64,000 nt of DNA from Bacteroidales bacterium (GCA_030695025.1 JAUYTX010000013.1:1-64000); one strand, 5' to 3'; numbered from the stretch's first letter, positions 35,101-45,146 are shown. Translations and numbers: made by a program. The notes: generated by a model from the sequence alone, not told the origin.

Positions 35101-36420
35101 ATGAGTAAACAATATTTTGATACCTTACAGGTACATGCAGGACGTGACAGAAGCACATCTAATGGGCCCTGCGCAACCCCGATAGCACAAACATCCTCCT
35201 TTTTATTCGATAGCACCGATCATGCTGCTTCACTTTTCAATCTCTCCCATCCTGGACATATATATACCAGATTATCAAACCCTACAACAGAGGTACTGGA
35301 GAAAAGAATTGCCGCACTCGAGGGTGCAGCAGCCGCCGTAGCCGTTTCATCAGGACAGGCATCACAATTTCTGGCAATCCAGAATATTGCCTCTGCAGGC
35401 GATAATATCGTAAGTGCAACTTCGCTTTATGGTGGCACACACAATCAATTCAAAATCAGCTTTGCACGCCTTGGAATAGAGTTCAGATTTGCTCCAAATG
35501 ACAATATTGGTGAATTTGAAGCCAAAATTGATAACAAAACGAAAGCAATTTTCATTGAGACAATCGGAAATTCAGATTTTTATATTCCTGAATTTGAAGC
35601 CTTTGCATCATTAAGTAAAAAATACGACATTCCTCTGATTGTTGACAACACTTTTGGGGCTGCCGGATACCTTTTCAGACCTATTGAGTACGGCACTGCT
35701 GTAATAACTCACGCTGCTACAAAATGGATTGGCGGACACGGCACATCAATAGGCGGTGTAGTTGTCGACTGCGGAAATTTCAACTGGGCAAACGGTAAGT
35801 TTCCACAATTCACAAACCCTTCGGAATCATACCACGGACTTAGTTTCTGGGATAGCTTTGGAGCAAACTCTCCTCACGGGAACATAGCCTTTGCAGTTAA
35901 GGCACGTGCCGAAGGTCTGCGTGATTGGGGATGCACTCTAAGCCCTTTCAATTCTTTCCTGATTCAACAAGGGTGTGAAACTCTTTCCCTGAGAATGGAT
36001 AAAATTCTTGGAAATGCACTTGAGCTTGCAAGTTGGCTGGAGGCTCACCCAAAGGTAGAATCTGTAAACTATCCGGGGCTTAAAAATAATCTCAACCATG
36101 AAAGGGCAAAAAAGTATCTGAGAAACGGGTTCGGAGGAGTTCTTACATTCACCCTAAAGGCAGCTGAAAAGGGCAATGGTGGCTTGCCTGCGGGCAAGAT
36201 TCCCGATTTTGTTCACTCACTTGAACTCTTAAGCCATCTGGTAAATGTGGGAGACAATAAAACACTTATAAGCCACTCAGCTTCTACCACGCACGCACAA
36301 CTTAGCGAAAAGGAGCTTGCAGCTGCCGGAATAGGGGCAAATATGCTCAGAATATCCCTGGGAATTGAGAATATTGAGGACATTAAAGCCGATATTGAAC
36401 AGGCATTAAGGAGGGTGTAG
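35101..36420 (+). CDS. metY: O-acetylhomoserine sulfhydrylase (aminocarboxypropyltransferase)
   Basis: A PLP enzyme that makes homocysteine from O-acetylhomoserine and sulfide. The 439 residues are the normal length for MetY and longer than cystathionine-type relatives. It shows the N-terminal LHP-type [10 protein letters not shown], the cofactor region [23 protein letters not shown], and the PLP-binding Lys in [17 protein letters not shown]. The C-terminal [22 protein letters not shown] segment is typical of MetY. Its start is 84 bp after the leader stop codon. metX follows 3 bp after its stop. Confidence 0.96.
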   Translation: MSKQYFDTLQVHAGRDRSTSNGPCATPIAQTSSFLFDSTDHAASLFNLSHPGHIYTRLSNPTTEVLEKRIAALEGAAAAVAVSSGQASQFLAIQNIASAGDNIVSATSLYGGTHNQFKISFARLGIEFRFAPNDNIGEFEAKIDNKTKAIFIETIGNSDFYIPEFEAFASLSKKYDIPLIVDNTFGAAGYLFRPIEYGTAVITHAATKWIGGHGTSIGGVVVDCGNFNWANGKFPQFTNPSESYHGLSFWDSFGANSPHGNIAFAVKARAEGLRDWGCTLSPFNSFLIQQGCETLSLRMDKILGNALELASWLEAHPKVESVNYPGLKNNLNHERAKKYLRNGFGGVLTFTLKAAEKGNGGLPAGKIPDFVHSLELLSHLVNVGDNKTLISHSASTTHAQLSEKELAAAGIGANMLRISLGIENIEDIKADIEQALRRV

Positions 36421-36423
36421 CTT

Positions 36424-37449
36424 ATGCAGAGAAAAGTTTATAAACACGCATCACCCTTTGTGCTCGAGAGCAATGCAACCCTTGATTCAATTGAAATTTG
36501 TTATCACCAAAGCGGCACATACATTCCAGGCAAGAGGGTAATATGGATATGTCACGCTCTTACTGCCAACTCAAATCCCCAAGAGTGGTGGAGCGGACTT
36601 GTTGGCCCGGGCAAACTCTTTGACCCCGAAAAATATCATGTTATCTGCGCCAATATGTTGGGTTCATGTTATGGCAGCACAGGCCCGGCCTCAAAAGGAG
36701 TTAACGGTAAACCTCATTTACTGGACTTTCCGGATGTTACAGTGCGTGACACTGTTGCTGCCCACAACCTGCTAAGAGAGCATCTTGGAATTGAGCAAAT
36801 TGAACTTATTATCGGAGGTTCAATAGGAGGATTTCAGGCACTTGAGTGGAGTATAATGTATCCGAAAGTGGTTAAGAACCTGGTCCTGATAGGCTGTAAT
36901 GCGGCAGTATCGCCCTGGGGAGCAGCATTTAACGAATCTCAGAGAATGGCACTTCTGGCAGACCCCTCATTCAGAGAGCAGAGAGATATAAACGGAGGCA
37001 AAGCCGGGCTTGAGACGGCCAGATCAATCGCTCTTTTATCGTATAGATCCTATGAGGGATACGGAAAAAGTCAGGGAGAGGATAACAACAATTTTATCTT
37101 CGCTTCAAAGGCGTGCAGCTACCAAAGACATCAGGGTGAAAAGCTATCAAAAAGATTTGATGCATACTCATATTACACACTGACAAAATCTGTTGACAGT
37201 CACAATGTTGCAAGAGAAAGAGGGAGCATAGAGAGGGCACTTTTGTCAGTTGAGGCCTCTACACTTGTAATAGGCATTGATACAGATAACCTGTTTCCAT
37301 TGGAGGAGCAGATATTTTTAAGTCGAAAAATTAAGGGGGCTAGGCTGGCTATTATAAAATCACTGTATGGCCATGATGGATTTCTGCTCGAATGGGAGCA
37401 GACTGAAAGTATTATCAGGAACAACTTTCAACTTTTTAACAATAACTAA
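36424..37449 (+). CDS. metX: Homoserine O-acetyltransferase
   Basis: Activates homoserine with acetyl-CoA for direct sulfhydrylation by MetY. It is an alpha/beta hydrolase of 341 residues. The nucleophile is in IIGGSIGGFQALEW (GxSxG), the Asp in GIDTDNLFPLEEQ and the His in YGHDGFLLE. The family segment GSCYGSTGPAS, after the VICANMLG strand, is present. No homoserine succinyltransferase-like features are seen. It lies between metY and thrA (2 bp gap), so the operon makes and uses its own substrate. Confidence 0.95.
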   Translation: MQRKVYKHASPFVLESNATLDSIEICYHQSGTYIPGKRVIWICHALTANSNPQEWWSGLVGPGKLFDPEKYHVICANMLGSCYGSTGPASKGVNGKPHLLDFPDVTVRDTVAAHNLLREHLGIEQIELIIGGSIGGFQALEWSIMYPKVVKNLVLIGCNAAVSPWGAAFNESQRMALLADPSFREQRDINGGKAGLETARSIALLSYRSYEGYGKSQGEDNNNFIFASKACSYQRHQGEKLSKRFDAYSYYTLTKSVDSHNVARERGSIERALLSVEASTLVIGIDTDNLFPLEEQIFLSRKIKGARLAIIKSLYGHDGFLLEWEQTESIIRNNFQLFNNN

Positions 37450-37451
37450 TT

Positions 37452-39890
37452 ATGCAAGTACTAAAATTCGGCGGGAGCTCGGTTGCAAATGCAGCCAACA
37501 TTTCTAAGGTCGCCTCCATAGTAGCGGAGGCAGTGAAAAGAGACAGAACAATTCTGGTTGCCTCGGCAATCGGAGGTTGTACAGATAAGCTCATCCTGAC
37601 GGGAAAACTTGCATCCTCCAAGGATACCGAATACAAAGAGATAATTACAAATTTGGAGAGAAGACATAAAGAGATAACCGAGCAGCTAATTCCACAAGGC
37701 TTTAGAGAGCCCGTTGAAAAAAGGTGCTCAGAGCTGTTTGTGAAGCTCAGGGAGATCTGCGAAGGAATTTCATTAGTGGGAGAGCTTACTCCGGCATCTT
37801 CAGATGTTGTGGTAAGTTTCGGAGAGTTGCTCTCAACATCAATTATCTCTGCAAAACTGACATCAATGGGCATAAACAACGTTTGGACAGATGCCCGCAA
37901 CTTTATAAAAACAACCCGGGTAAACTCGGCGAACATAGTAGATACCAATGAAACATACAAAAGAATGGGCGAGTACCTGCAGGCAAACGGAACAAGGTTG
38001 TACGTTGTCCCGGGATTTATTGCCAGCGACAATGAAGAGCGAACAACCACCCTTGGCAGGGGTGGGTCAGATTACACTGCCTCGCTCTTTGCAGCAGGAA
38101 CAGGAGCAAGAGTTCTTGAAATCTGGACAGATGTAAGCGGAATGATGACTGCCGACCCCAGAATTGTACCTGAGGCCCGCACCATTGACCATATCTCGTA
38201 CAAAGAGGCGCTTGAGCTTTCGCACTTTGGGGCAAAAGTTGTTTACCCTCCTACCATTCAGCCCGTTGTAAGAAAAGCAATTCCCATAATTGTCAAAAAC
38301 ACCTTTGACCCAAAGGGGTCATCAACAATAATTGAGAGATATCCACCCGAAAACAAGAGCAAAATTCGAGGAATATCAAGCAGCAACCGTATAGCACTAC
38401 TCTCACTTGAGGGGAGTGGAATGGTTGGCATTCCGGGTTACTCGGGAAGATTCTTTACAGCCCTTGCCAACGCCTCGATAAATGTAATTCTCATAACACA
38501 AGCCTCTTCGCTTCACACAATGTGCGTTGCTGTTGAGGAGGCAGATGCAGTAAGAGCAGGGTTAGCGGTAGATGAGGCATTTGCCTATGAAATAAGCATA
38601 AACAAGGTGAATAAAGTGGTTGTAGAAAAGGGCTTTTCGATTGTCACTCTTGTTGGAGATGATATGAAAAACCAATCCGGCACCGGGGGCAGAATGTTTG
38701 ACGCTCTGGGCAGGGCAGGAATAAACCTCAGGGCAATAGCACAAGGCTCTTCGGAGAGAAACATCTCAACCATAATTGCAGCGGCGGATACCAATAACGC
38801 AATTAAGGAGATTCATGATGAATTTTTCGGAACCAGAAAGAGGAGAATCAACCTCTTCATTGCGGGGTTCGGGAATGTAGGCAAAGAACTTGTTTCGCTC
38901 ATAGGCCAACAGGTGAACGAACTATATGCATCAAAAAACGTAAGTGTGGTAATCACCGGAATTTGCACAAGCAAGATGATGGTGGTGAGAAAAGAGGGCA
39001 TTAACCCGGCCGAAGCAGAGCAGGCTCTGCAAGAGGGGGAGAGAGCCGACATCAACTCATTTATTCGTCAAGCCTCCTTTGCAGCTCCACGGAATGCAGT
39101 CTTTGCCGACTGTACAGCCGACCCTTCGGTAGCTTCACTTTACGGTGAAATCTTTTTCAAAGGGATTTCAGTTGTTACCTGCAACAAAATTGCTTTGGCC
39201 TCCGAAACCGATAATTACCAATCTCTTAAAAGGGGAACATACGAAAACGGAGTTAAACTATTCTATGAAACTACGGCAGGAGCTGCCCTCCCTCTATTAT
39301 CAACAATAGAACGCCTTAAGGAGAGCGGCGAGAAGATAATCTCACTGGAAGCAATCCTTTCGGGAACACTCAACTACCTCTTTAGCAACTACGATGGGTC
39401 AAAAACCTTTGCAACCCTCATAAAAGAGGCAAAAGAGGCCGGATACACCGAACCTGATCCTAGAACTGACCTTTCTGGAGGTGATGTTGTAAGAAAGTGC
39501 ACAATAATTGCCAGAGAGTGCGGGTTTCAGCTTGAGCAGAGCAATGTTAAGACAGAGCCTGCAATTGAGACCTCACTAATGTCAGGCAGCATTGAAGAGT
39601 TCTACAAAAAAGTTGAGAAGGCAGAGAAGAGCATAAGTGAGAAGTTTGCAGAGGCTGCCCAAAAGGGAGAGAGGCTGAAATACATTGCCTCTATTAAAGA
39701 TGGAGAGTATTCGGTTGGGATAAAAAGCGTTGGCCCTGAACACCCGCTCTATAACATCAACGGAACAAATAACTCTCTAATGATCAAGACATCTAACTAC
39801 CCCGATGGAGTTGTTATAACCGGAGCCGGAGCAGGCGCAAGAGTAACCGCCGGGGGCGTATTGAACGATATTTTAAGAGCAGCAATTTAA
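37452..39890 (+). CDS. thrA: Bifunctional aspartate kinase / homoserine dehydrogenase
   Basis: A fused enzyme for the first and third steps from aspartate to homoserine. The 812 residues match ThrA. The kinase domain (about 1-300) starts MQVLKFGGSSVANA and contains SFGELLSTS and TLGRGGSDYTASL. ACT-type regulatory domains lie at about 310-460. The dehydrogenase domain begins with the NAD(P) motif LFIAGFGNVGKELV and carries TCNKIALA and the catalytic-region EAILSGTLNYLFSNY. The ACT domains suggest feedback inhibition by Thr in addition to the proposed leader control. Confidence 0.97.
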   Translation: MQVLKFGGSSVANAANISKVASIVAEAVKRDRTILVASAIGGCTDKLILTGKLASSKDTEYKEIITNLERRHKEITEQLIPQGFREPVEKRCSELFVKLREICEGISLVGELTPASSDVVVSFGELLSTSIISAKLTSMGINNVWTDARNFIKTTRVNSANIVDTNETYKRMGEYLQANGTRLYVVPGFIASDNEERTTTLGRGGSDYTASLFAAGTGARVLEIWTDVSGMMTADPRIVPEARTIDHISYKEALELSHFGAKVVYPPTIQPVVRKAIPIIVKNTFDPKGSSTIIERYPPENKSKIRGISSSNRIALLSLEGSGMVGIPGYSGRFFTALANASINVILITQASSLHTMCVAVEEADAVRAGLAVDEAFAYEISINKVNKVVVEKGFSIVTLVGDDMKNQSGTGGRMFDALGRAGINLRAIAQGSSERNISTIIAAADTNNAIKEIHDEFFGTRKRRINLFIAGFGNVGKELVSLIGQQVNELYASKNVSVVITGICTSKMMVVRKEGINPAEAEQALQEGERADINSFIRQASFAAPRNAVFADCTADPSVASLYGEIFFKGISVVTCNKIALASETDNYQSLKRGTYENGVKLFYETTAGAALPLLSTIERLKESGEKIISLEAILSGTLNYLFSNYDGSKTFATLIKEAKEAGYTEPDPRTDLSGGDVVRKCTIIARECGFQLEQSNVKTEPAIETSLMSGSIEEFYKKVEKAEKSISEKFAEAAQKGERLKYIASIKDGEYSVGIKSVGPEHPLYNINGTNNSLMIKTSNYPDGVVITGAGAGARVTAGGVLNDILRAAI

Positions 39891-39915
39891 AAACAGCATT
39901 TAACAGAATATTTAT

Positions 39916-40932
39916 ATGAAAATAGCAGTCGTAGGAGCTACCGGCCTGGTAGGAACTAAAATGCTGGAGGTTCTGGCAGAGAGAGACTTTCCCGTAACCG
40001 AACTCATTCCCGTTGCATCTGAAAGGTCAGCAGGCAGGAGTATATATTTCAAGGGAAAGGAGTACAAGGTTGTAACACCAAAAGAGGCAATTGCAATGAG
40101 ACCCCATATTGCCCTCTTCTCGGCAGGTGCCGGCACCTCAGGAGAGTGGGCACCCAAATTTGCAGCTGCCGGTTGCCGGGTTGTTGACAACTCATCCCGG
40201 TGGAGAATGGAGCAAGGGATTAAGTTAATTGTCCCCGAAGTAAATGGCAACACACTCATAAAGAGCGATATGATAATTGCCAACCCCAACTGTTCTACCA
40301 TTCAAATGGTGGTAGCACTCAATCTTTTACATGCAAATTTCAAGCTCAGGAGAATTGTTGTTTCAACATACCAATCTGTAACAGGAAGCGGCATCAAAGG
40401 CATTAATCAACTCACCAACGAGCGGGAAGCCAATCTTCAGGCAAACACACCAGGGGAGACACCTTCATCTGCCTACCCGTACCAATCTGCATACCCCTAT
40501 CAGATAGACATGAACCTCATCCCCCAGATTGATACCTTTCTCGATAACGGATACACAAAAGAGGAGATGAAGATGGTGAATGAGACCAAGAAGATAATGG
40601 GCGATGAATCAATTGCTGTTAGTGCAACAACGGTAAGGGTTCCGGTGGTTGGCGGCCACTCCGAAAGCGTGAATGCAGAGTTTGAAACCAGTTTTACCAT
40701 GGAGCAGGTCAACAAAATTCTCAGGGAATCTCCGGGTGTAATTCTCTCAGATCATAATGAAGAACCTCCCTACCCTATGCCTCTTTTTGCACAAAACAGA
40801 GACGAGGTTTTCGTAGGAAGGGTCAGAAGAGACCTCTCTTGTGAAAATGCTATAAATATGTGGGTTGTCTCAGACAATCTTCGCAAGGGAGCAGCCACTA
40901 ATGCTGTGCAGATTGCAGAACTTTTCCTGTAA
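39916..40932 (+). CDS. asd: Aspartate-semialdehyde dehydrogenase
   Basis: Reduces aspartyl phosphate to aspartate semialdehyde, the step between the two ThrA activities. The 338 residues are the normal length. The NADP motif is VVGATGLVGTKMLEVL; the catalytic Cys lies in IANPNCSTIQMVVAL; the active-site His is in VPVVGGHSESVN. It starts 25 bp after thrA and completes the aspartate-to-homoserine set. No strong terminator follows, and parE has its own promoter. Confidence 0.96.
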   Translation: MKIAVVGATGLVGTKMLEVLAERDFPVTELIPVASERSAGRSIYFKGKEYKVVTPKEAIAMRPHIALFSAGAGTSGEWAPKFAAAGCRVVDNSSRWRMEQGIKLIVPEVNGNTLIKSDMIIANPNCSTIQMVVALNLLHANFKLRRIVVSTYQSVTGSGIKGINQLTNEREANLQANTPGETPSSAYPYQSAYPYQIDMNLIPQIDTFLDNGYTKEEMKMVNETKKIMGDESIAVSATTVRVPVVGGHSESVNAEFETSFTMEQVNKILRESPGVILSDHNEEPPYPMPLFAQNRDEVFVGRVRRDLSCENAINMWVVSDNLRKGAATNAVQIAELFL

Positions 40933-40993
40933 GAATGTTCTTATTTTGTTTATAACCTGCTTTGTCGAATGTACTCATAAGCGTTAAAATTTT

Positions 40994-41001
40994 TAACTTT
41001 G
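40994..41001 (+). promoter_or_regulatory. -7 box of parE
   Basis: TAACTTTG matches TAnnTTTG. It ends 22 nt before the ATG at 41024. No good -33 element was found. Confidence 0.55.
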
Positions 41002-41023
41002 TACAAAATTCCCAAAAACCCAT

Positions 41024-42859
41024 ATGAGTACATATACAGAGAAAGAGGTCAAAACCCTGGAGTGGAACGAGCATATCCGCAGAAGGCCGGGTATGTACAT
41101 TGGAAAACTAGGAGACGGAGCTTCGCCTGATGACGGAATTTATGTACTGTTAAAAGAGGTTATGGATAACTCCGTTGACGAATACGCAATGGGTTTCGGC
41201 AAAAGCATCTCCATTACCATTGAGAACAGGGTTGTAACCGTAAGAGATTACGGGAGGGGTATTCCACTGGGCTCGCTGGTTGATGTAGCAAGCAGAATGA
41301 ACACCGGAGCAAAATATGACAGCAAGGCATTTAAAAAATCGGTAGGTCTAAACGGAGTAGGTATTAAAGCGGTAAACGCACTCTCCGTTGCATTCTATAT
41401 ACAGGCATTTCGTGAAGGAGAGAGTCAGTACGCAAGGTTCAGCAGAGGTGAACTCATAGAGGAGAGTCGTATTCTTTCAAACGAAAAGAACGGTACCCTT
41501 GTACAATTTACCGCAGACGAGGAGCTATTTGGCAACTTCGTTTTCAATATGGAGTTTATCGAAAGTATGGTTCGCAACTACTCCTATCTGAACACCGGAC
41601 TGCAGATAAAGCTGAATGGAGCAGAATTTGTCTCAAGAAACGGTCTTCTTGACCTGCTTAACGAGACTCTCACAAAAGAGCCATTCTATCCGCCAATTCA
41701 CCTTAAGGGTGATGACATAGAGATTGCACTTACCCACGGCAACGACTACGGCGAGGGCATTTCATCGTTTGTAAACGGTCAGTTCACAACACAAGGCGGT
41801 ACACATCTGGCTGCGTTTCGTGAGGCGGTTGCCAAAACCATAAAGGATTTCTTCAAAAGGGACTTTGACCCGAGCGATGTTCGCCAAAGCATGATTGCTG
41901 CAGTGAGCATTAAGGTTCAGGAACCTGTATTTGAATCTCAGACAAAGACCAAACTTGGTTCAAAAGAGATTGCCCCCGGGGGAACCAGCATCAGAAATTT
42001 CATTGGAGACTTCTTAAAAGAGCACCTAAATAACTACCTCCACAGGCACCCGGACGCTGCAGACACAATGCTTCGCAAGATTCTTGACTCAGAAAAGGAG
42101 CGCAAAGCAATTTCGGGCATTCAGAAACTTGCCAGAGAGAGGGCAAAAAAGGCCAATCTTCACAACAAAAAGCTTCGCGATTGCAGGGTTCACTACAACG
42201 ACAAACACGAAAGGGCAATGGATAGCACCCTTTTCATTACTGAGGGTGATTCGGCAAGCGGTTCTATAACCAAGAGCCGTGATGTTGTTTCGCAGGCAGT
42301 ATTCTCGCTCAAGGGTAAACCTCAAAACTCATACGGGCTTAGCAAAAAAATTGTATACGAGAACGAAGAGTTCAACCTGCTTCAGGCAGCCCTAAACATT
42401 GAGGAGGATCTTGAAAACCTCCGCTACAATCAAATAGTTATTGCCACCGATGCCGACGTTGACGGTATGCACATTCGTCTGCTACTTTTAACCTTCTTCC
42501 TGCAGTTCTTTCCTGACCTTATCCGTCAGGGGCACCTCTATATACTTCAAACTCCTCTTTTTAGAGTGCGAAATAAAAAAGAGACAATATACTGCTATTC
42601 AGGTGAAGAGCGCGACAAGGCAATCAGAAAATTAGGAACCAATCCCGAGATTACCCGCTTTAAAGGTCTTGGAGAGATCTCCCCTGACGAGTTCAAATAC
42701 TTCATTGGTGAGAGCATCCGCCTTGAAAAGGTTCGCCTTGGCAACGACGACAACATTCCCGAACTGCTTGAGTTTTACATGGGCAAAAACACCCCCGACA
42801 GACAAAACTTCATAAAAGCCAATCTCCGCTCCGATGTAATTGTTGAGGAGGCGGTATAA
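41024..42859 (+). CDS. parE: DNA topoisomerase IV (type IIA) subunit B
   Basis: A 611-residue ATPase subunit that works with ParC to separate daughter chromosomes. The GHKL ATPase motifs are [19 protein letters not shown] and [14 protein letters not shown]. The transducer segment carries the QTKTKLGS lysine motif. The Toprim domain has [12 protein letters not shown] and [11 protein letters not shown]. The C-terminus [10 protein letters not shown] is typical. It could be called GyrB by sequence alone; the short length and Bacteroidota pattern favour ParE. No parC gene is in the window. Two palindromic repeats follow its stop. Confidence 0.88.
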   Translation: MSTYTEKEVKTLEWNEHIRRRPGMYIGKLGDGASPDDGIYVLLKEVMDNSVDEYAMGFGKSISITIENRVVTVRDYGRGIPLGSLVDVASRMNTGAKYDSKAFKKSVGLNGVGIKAVNALSVAFYIQAFREGESQYARFSRGELIEESRILSNEKNGTLVQFTADEELFGNFVFNMEFIESMVRNYSYLNTGLQIKLNGAEFVSRNGLLDLLNETLTKEPFYPPIHLKGDDIEIALTHGNDYGEGISSFVNGQFTTQGGTHLAAFREAVAKTIKDFFKRDFDPSDVRQSMIAAVSIKVQEPVFESQTKTKLGSKEIAPGGTSIRNFIGDFLKEHLNNYLHRHPDAADTMLRKILDSEKERKAISGIQKLARERAKKANLHNKKLRDCRVHYNDKHERAMDSTLFITEGDSASGSITKSRDVVSQAVFSLKGKPQNSYGLSKKIVYENEEFNLLQAALNIEEDLENLRYNQIVIATDADVDGMHIRLLLLTFFLQFFPDLIRQGHLYILQTPLFRVRNKKETIYCYSGEERDKAIRKLGTNPEITRFKGLGEISPDEFKYFIGESIRLEKVRLGNDDNIPELLEFYMGKNTPDRQNFIKANLRSDVIVEEAV

Positions 42860-42892
42860 TTCTCCGCGCCACTCTCTTCTGTTTTCCCAACT

Positions 42893-43053
42893 CCTCAACT
42901 CCGGCAACCGATTGTTTTAGGGTGCCCTCAAATTTTCCTGGTACTTTGCGGCGACTGCGGAACTCCTCCCTTTGGTCGTCAAACAGTCCTCGTCGTTCCC
43001 ACAAAGTAGCCGCTGAAAATTATCGGAAAACAAATGTTGCCTTCGAGTTGAGG
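42893..43053 (+). repeat. Palindromic dispersed repeat, copy B
   Basis: 161 bp, near-identical to copy C and to the reverse complement of copy A. Ends CCTCAACTC (42893-42901) and GAGTTGAGG (43045-43053) pair. Inner pairs are GGCAAC 42903-42908 with GTTGCC 43036-43041; TTGTTTT 42912-42918 with AAAACAA 43027-43033; AATTTTC 42931-42937 with GAAAATT 43015-43021; TACTTTG 42942-42948 with CAAAGTA 43002-43008. The whole folds into a long interrupted hairpin. It lies 33 bp after parE. Confidence 0.9.
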
Positions 43054-43270
43054 ATTTGCTCAGTAGGTCATAAAGTCTTGGTAGAAATTATATATCTGTA
43101 TAAATATTCGGTTTTTTCGGAAGTTGTATTTCAAGTTGTTTCACAAACAACTGATTAGCTTATAAATACGGAATTGACTTAACTGTTTTCAACTCTGTCA
43201 ATTTTATATCATGCTTGTTATGTGCAACTTACAACACAACTTAAAATTCCACTTTTTTTGCTTTCCAACT
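43054..43270 (+). other. Spacer between repeat copies B and C
   Basis: 217 bp, AT-rich, without a convincing gene. It contains one small perfect hairpin, GTTGTTT (43135-43141) with AAACAAC (43145-43151) around CAC, not followed by a T-run. I see nothing else in it. Confidence 0.6.
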
Positions 43271-43431
43271 CCTCAACTCCGGCAACCGATTGTTTTGGGG
43301 TACCCTCAAATTTTCCTGGTACTTTGCAGCGACTGCGGAACTCCTCCCTTTGGTCGTCAAACAGTCCTCGTCGTTCCCACAAAGTAACCGCAGAAAATTA
43401 TCGGAAAACAAATGTTGCCTTCGAGTTGAGG
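43271..43431 (+). repeat. Palindromic dispersed repeat, copy C
   Basis: 161 bp, same length and orientation as copy B, with a few substitutions (for example AGGGTGCCC to GGGGTACCC and GCGGCGA to GCAGCGA). End pair CCTCAACTC (43271-43279) and GAGTTGAGG (43423-43431) is kept. It ends 33 bp before the stop codon of the convergent AraC-type gene, so copies B and C fill most of the gap between the convergent parE and AraC units. Confidence 0.9.
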
Positions 43432-43464
43432 ATTTGCTCAATAGTTCACAAACTGAAAATTCAA

Positions 43465-44004
43465 TTACTTCTGGCGCACCATTAAACCCTTCATGTACTG
43501 CCCCGGAGTTATACCCTCTAAGCGTTTAAAGTACCTGATGAAGTTGCGTTTACTGCCGAAGCCTGAGACAATTGCTAGGTCATCAATTGTGGTGTTTACC
43601 TTTGAATTGGTTTTTGAGTTAGTCTTAGAGTTAGTTTCCGGATAAGATTCTGAGTATAATTTAGTGTCAGTTTTCGCATTAGTAAAATTCACCAGATAAT
43701 CCTTTGCATAGGCGATCCTATGAAAGTTAATATAATCTGTAAAGGTTGTTCCCTTAATACTCTTAATGGACCTTGAGAGGTAGGTTCTGTTGGTTCCTAC
43801 CTCCTTGGCCAACTTGCCTATTTGCAGGTTTTGATTTAGAAAGAGTTTGTCTCTTTTTAGTACAGAGTCTGATCTGCTTATTATTAAATTATCTCTGGTC
43901 AGCTTACAATCCTGTTCTGTTTTGCGAAATCTTTTGAAAACTGCCTTAACAACGAGCTGTCCAATCAAACTGAGAATCCTTTTAATGTCTTGATTCTTTT
44001 TCAT
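43465..44004 (-). CDS. AraC-type DNA-binding protein with TNSK-repeat insertion
   Basis: A 179-residue regulator with the two AraC helix-turn-helix motifs. The first is in LQIGKLAKEVGTNRTYLSRSI (about residues 60-80), the second in IDDLAIVSGFGSKRNFIRYFKRLEGITPGQY (about 140-170). Between them, residues about 108-138 hold a low-complexity insert with three tandem TNSK units (codons at about 43600-43635), where other family members have only a few residues. There is no N-terminal sensor domain. Its start overlaps the end of the upstream AraC gene by 23 bp, which suggests coupled translation and a joint role. Confidence 0.75.
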   Translation of the reverse strand: MKKNQDIKRILSLIGQLVVKAVFKRFRKTEQDCKLTRDNLIISRSDSVLKRDKLFLNQNLQIGKLAKEVGTNRTYLSRSIKSIKGTTFTDYINFHRIAYAKDYLVNFTNAKTDTKLYSESYPETNSKTNSKTNSKVNTTIDDLAIVSGFGSKRNFIRYFKRLEGITPGQYMKGLMVRQK

Positions 44005-45127
44005 GGTAAATTTTCATTTTCTGATCTTTACACCAATCCGCAGGAGATCTCCCGACATAAAATCTAAAAGCAATCGTAAAGGTTGCCATCGAGCCAAATC
44101 CTGAAAGATCACACAATTGCTGAATTGACAATTTTGTATCGCTGTAAAACAGCTTTTTGGCCTCTTCAATCCTGTAATAGTTTACGAACTGGTTGAAGTT
44201 ATGACCGTAGCTGTCATTTATCACTCTCGAAATATAGGTTTTGTTTGTATAAAGGTAGAGCGATACCTCCTGTATTGTAATGTCAGATCGCAGGTATGGT
44301 TTCTCCGTTTCGAAATATTGTATAAGCCTGTCTCTTATCTCTTCGCTTTTCCCTTCATCAGAAATTCTTCTTTCACCGGGATGTGAATTTTTTATTGACA
44401 CATTTTCAATTAAAGCCGCTACCGGATGATACTTAATATATGGGTAAAGTAATTTTAAAATAATCATATAATTGACTAATGAAAGTGCAACTTCAAATCC
44501 ATTAATTCTTGTCTCTACCTTAACCGAAATAATATAAAAAATATAAATCAACGACAGTATTACTGCAAGAATAAGCAGAAAAGCATCATTAAGGAATTTC
44601 TGAGATGAGACGGCGTCGTATTTGGTTATTGCCTTGAACAGTTTTATAACACTGAATATTATAACCAACATATTGATGGTGCTTATCAAAATGATAGTAC
44701 TTATGAGTGCTTTACCTGAATTAGTACTGTAATTGCTTAGAAACATAATAAGAATCACATTTAAAACGAGAGCAAGCAGAGGTGTCAGTGTATAAAATTT
44801 AAAGTTGATCTCTTTGTTGCTAAGATGGACTTTGTTGTAAACATGAATTGGCAGAAAGAGTTGAACCAGGTTTGCTGCCAATAGGGGTTTCACATCCACG
44901 AAGCCGGAAAAGCCTTCATAATATGGCATTGCCATCCTAAGTAGCTGCAAAATAAAGATACCGGATGCAGTTAAAGAGAGTACAATTAGTGTCTGCCTCT
45001 CTTTAAAAGGTAACTCTTTCCTGAGGACGCACAAATAGACGAGGTAAGCCGAAATCACAAGATAAATCAAAGGAATCAGAGACTCTGCCTGATGAAAAAT
45101 CTCTCCCCACAAATTAAAGTTTAGCAT
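43982..45127 (-). CDS. Membrane-anchored AraC-type regulator
   Basis: A 381-residue protein. The first 240 residues have about seven hydrophobic segments (for example LIPLIYLVISAYLVYLCVL, LLALVLNVILIMFL, LLILAVILSLIYIFYII), followed by a C-terminal AraC domain with two HTH motifs (ITIQEVSLYLYTNKTYISRVI and LSIQQLCDLSGFGSMATFTIAFR). It probably senses through the membrane and acts on DNA directly. Its 3' end overlaps the second AraC-type gene. An inverted repeat at 45147-45176 is a candidate operator. Confidence 0.8.
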   Translation of the reverse strand: MLNFNLWGEIFHQAESLIPLIYLVISAYLVYLCVLRKELPFKERQTLIVLSLTASGIFILQLLRMAMPYYEGFSGFVDVKPLLAANLVQLFLPIHVYNKVHLSNKEINFKFYTLTPLLALVLNVILIMFLSNYSTNSGKALISTIILISTINMLVIIFSVIKLFKAITKYDAVSSQKFLNDAFLLILAVILSLIYIFYIISVKVETRINGFEVALSLVNYMIILKLLYPYIKYHPVAALIENVSIKNSHPGERRISDEGKSEEIRDRLIQYFETEKPYLRSDITIQEVSLYLYTNKTYISRVINDSYGHNFNQFVNYYRIEEAKKLFYSDTKLSIQQLCDLSGFGSMATFTIAFRFYVGRSPADWCKDQKMKIYHEKESRH

Positions 45128-45146
45128 AGTATTTAGTTTAAATTTG

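Noticed and set aside
42893-43431. Possible CRISPR array
   Set aside because: Only two long direct copies (161 bp) with one 217-bp spacer, palindromic repeats far longer than CRISPR repeats, and no cas genes.
42922-43485. Open frames within the repeats that give similar peptides in all three copies (around 19910-20149, 42922-43158 and 43222-43485)
   Set aside because: The shared peptide follows from the shared DNA repeat. The frames have no start context, differ in their ends and overlap a long palindrome, so they are not genes.
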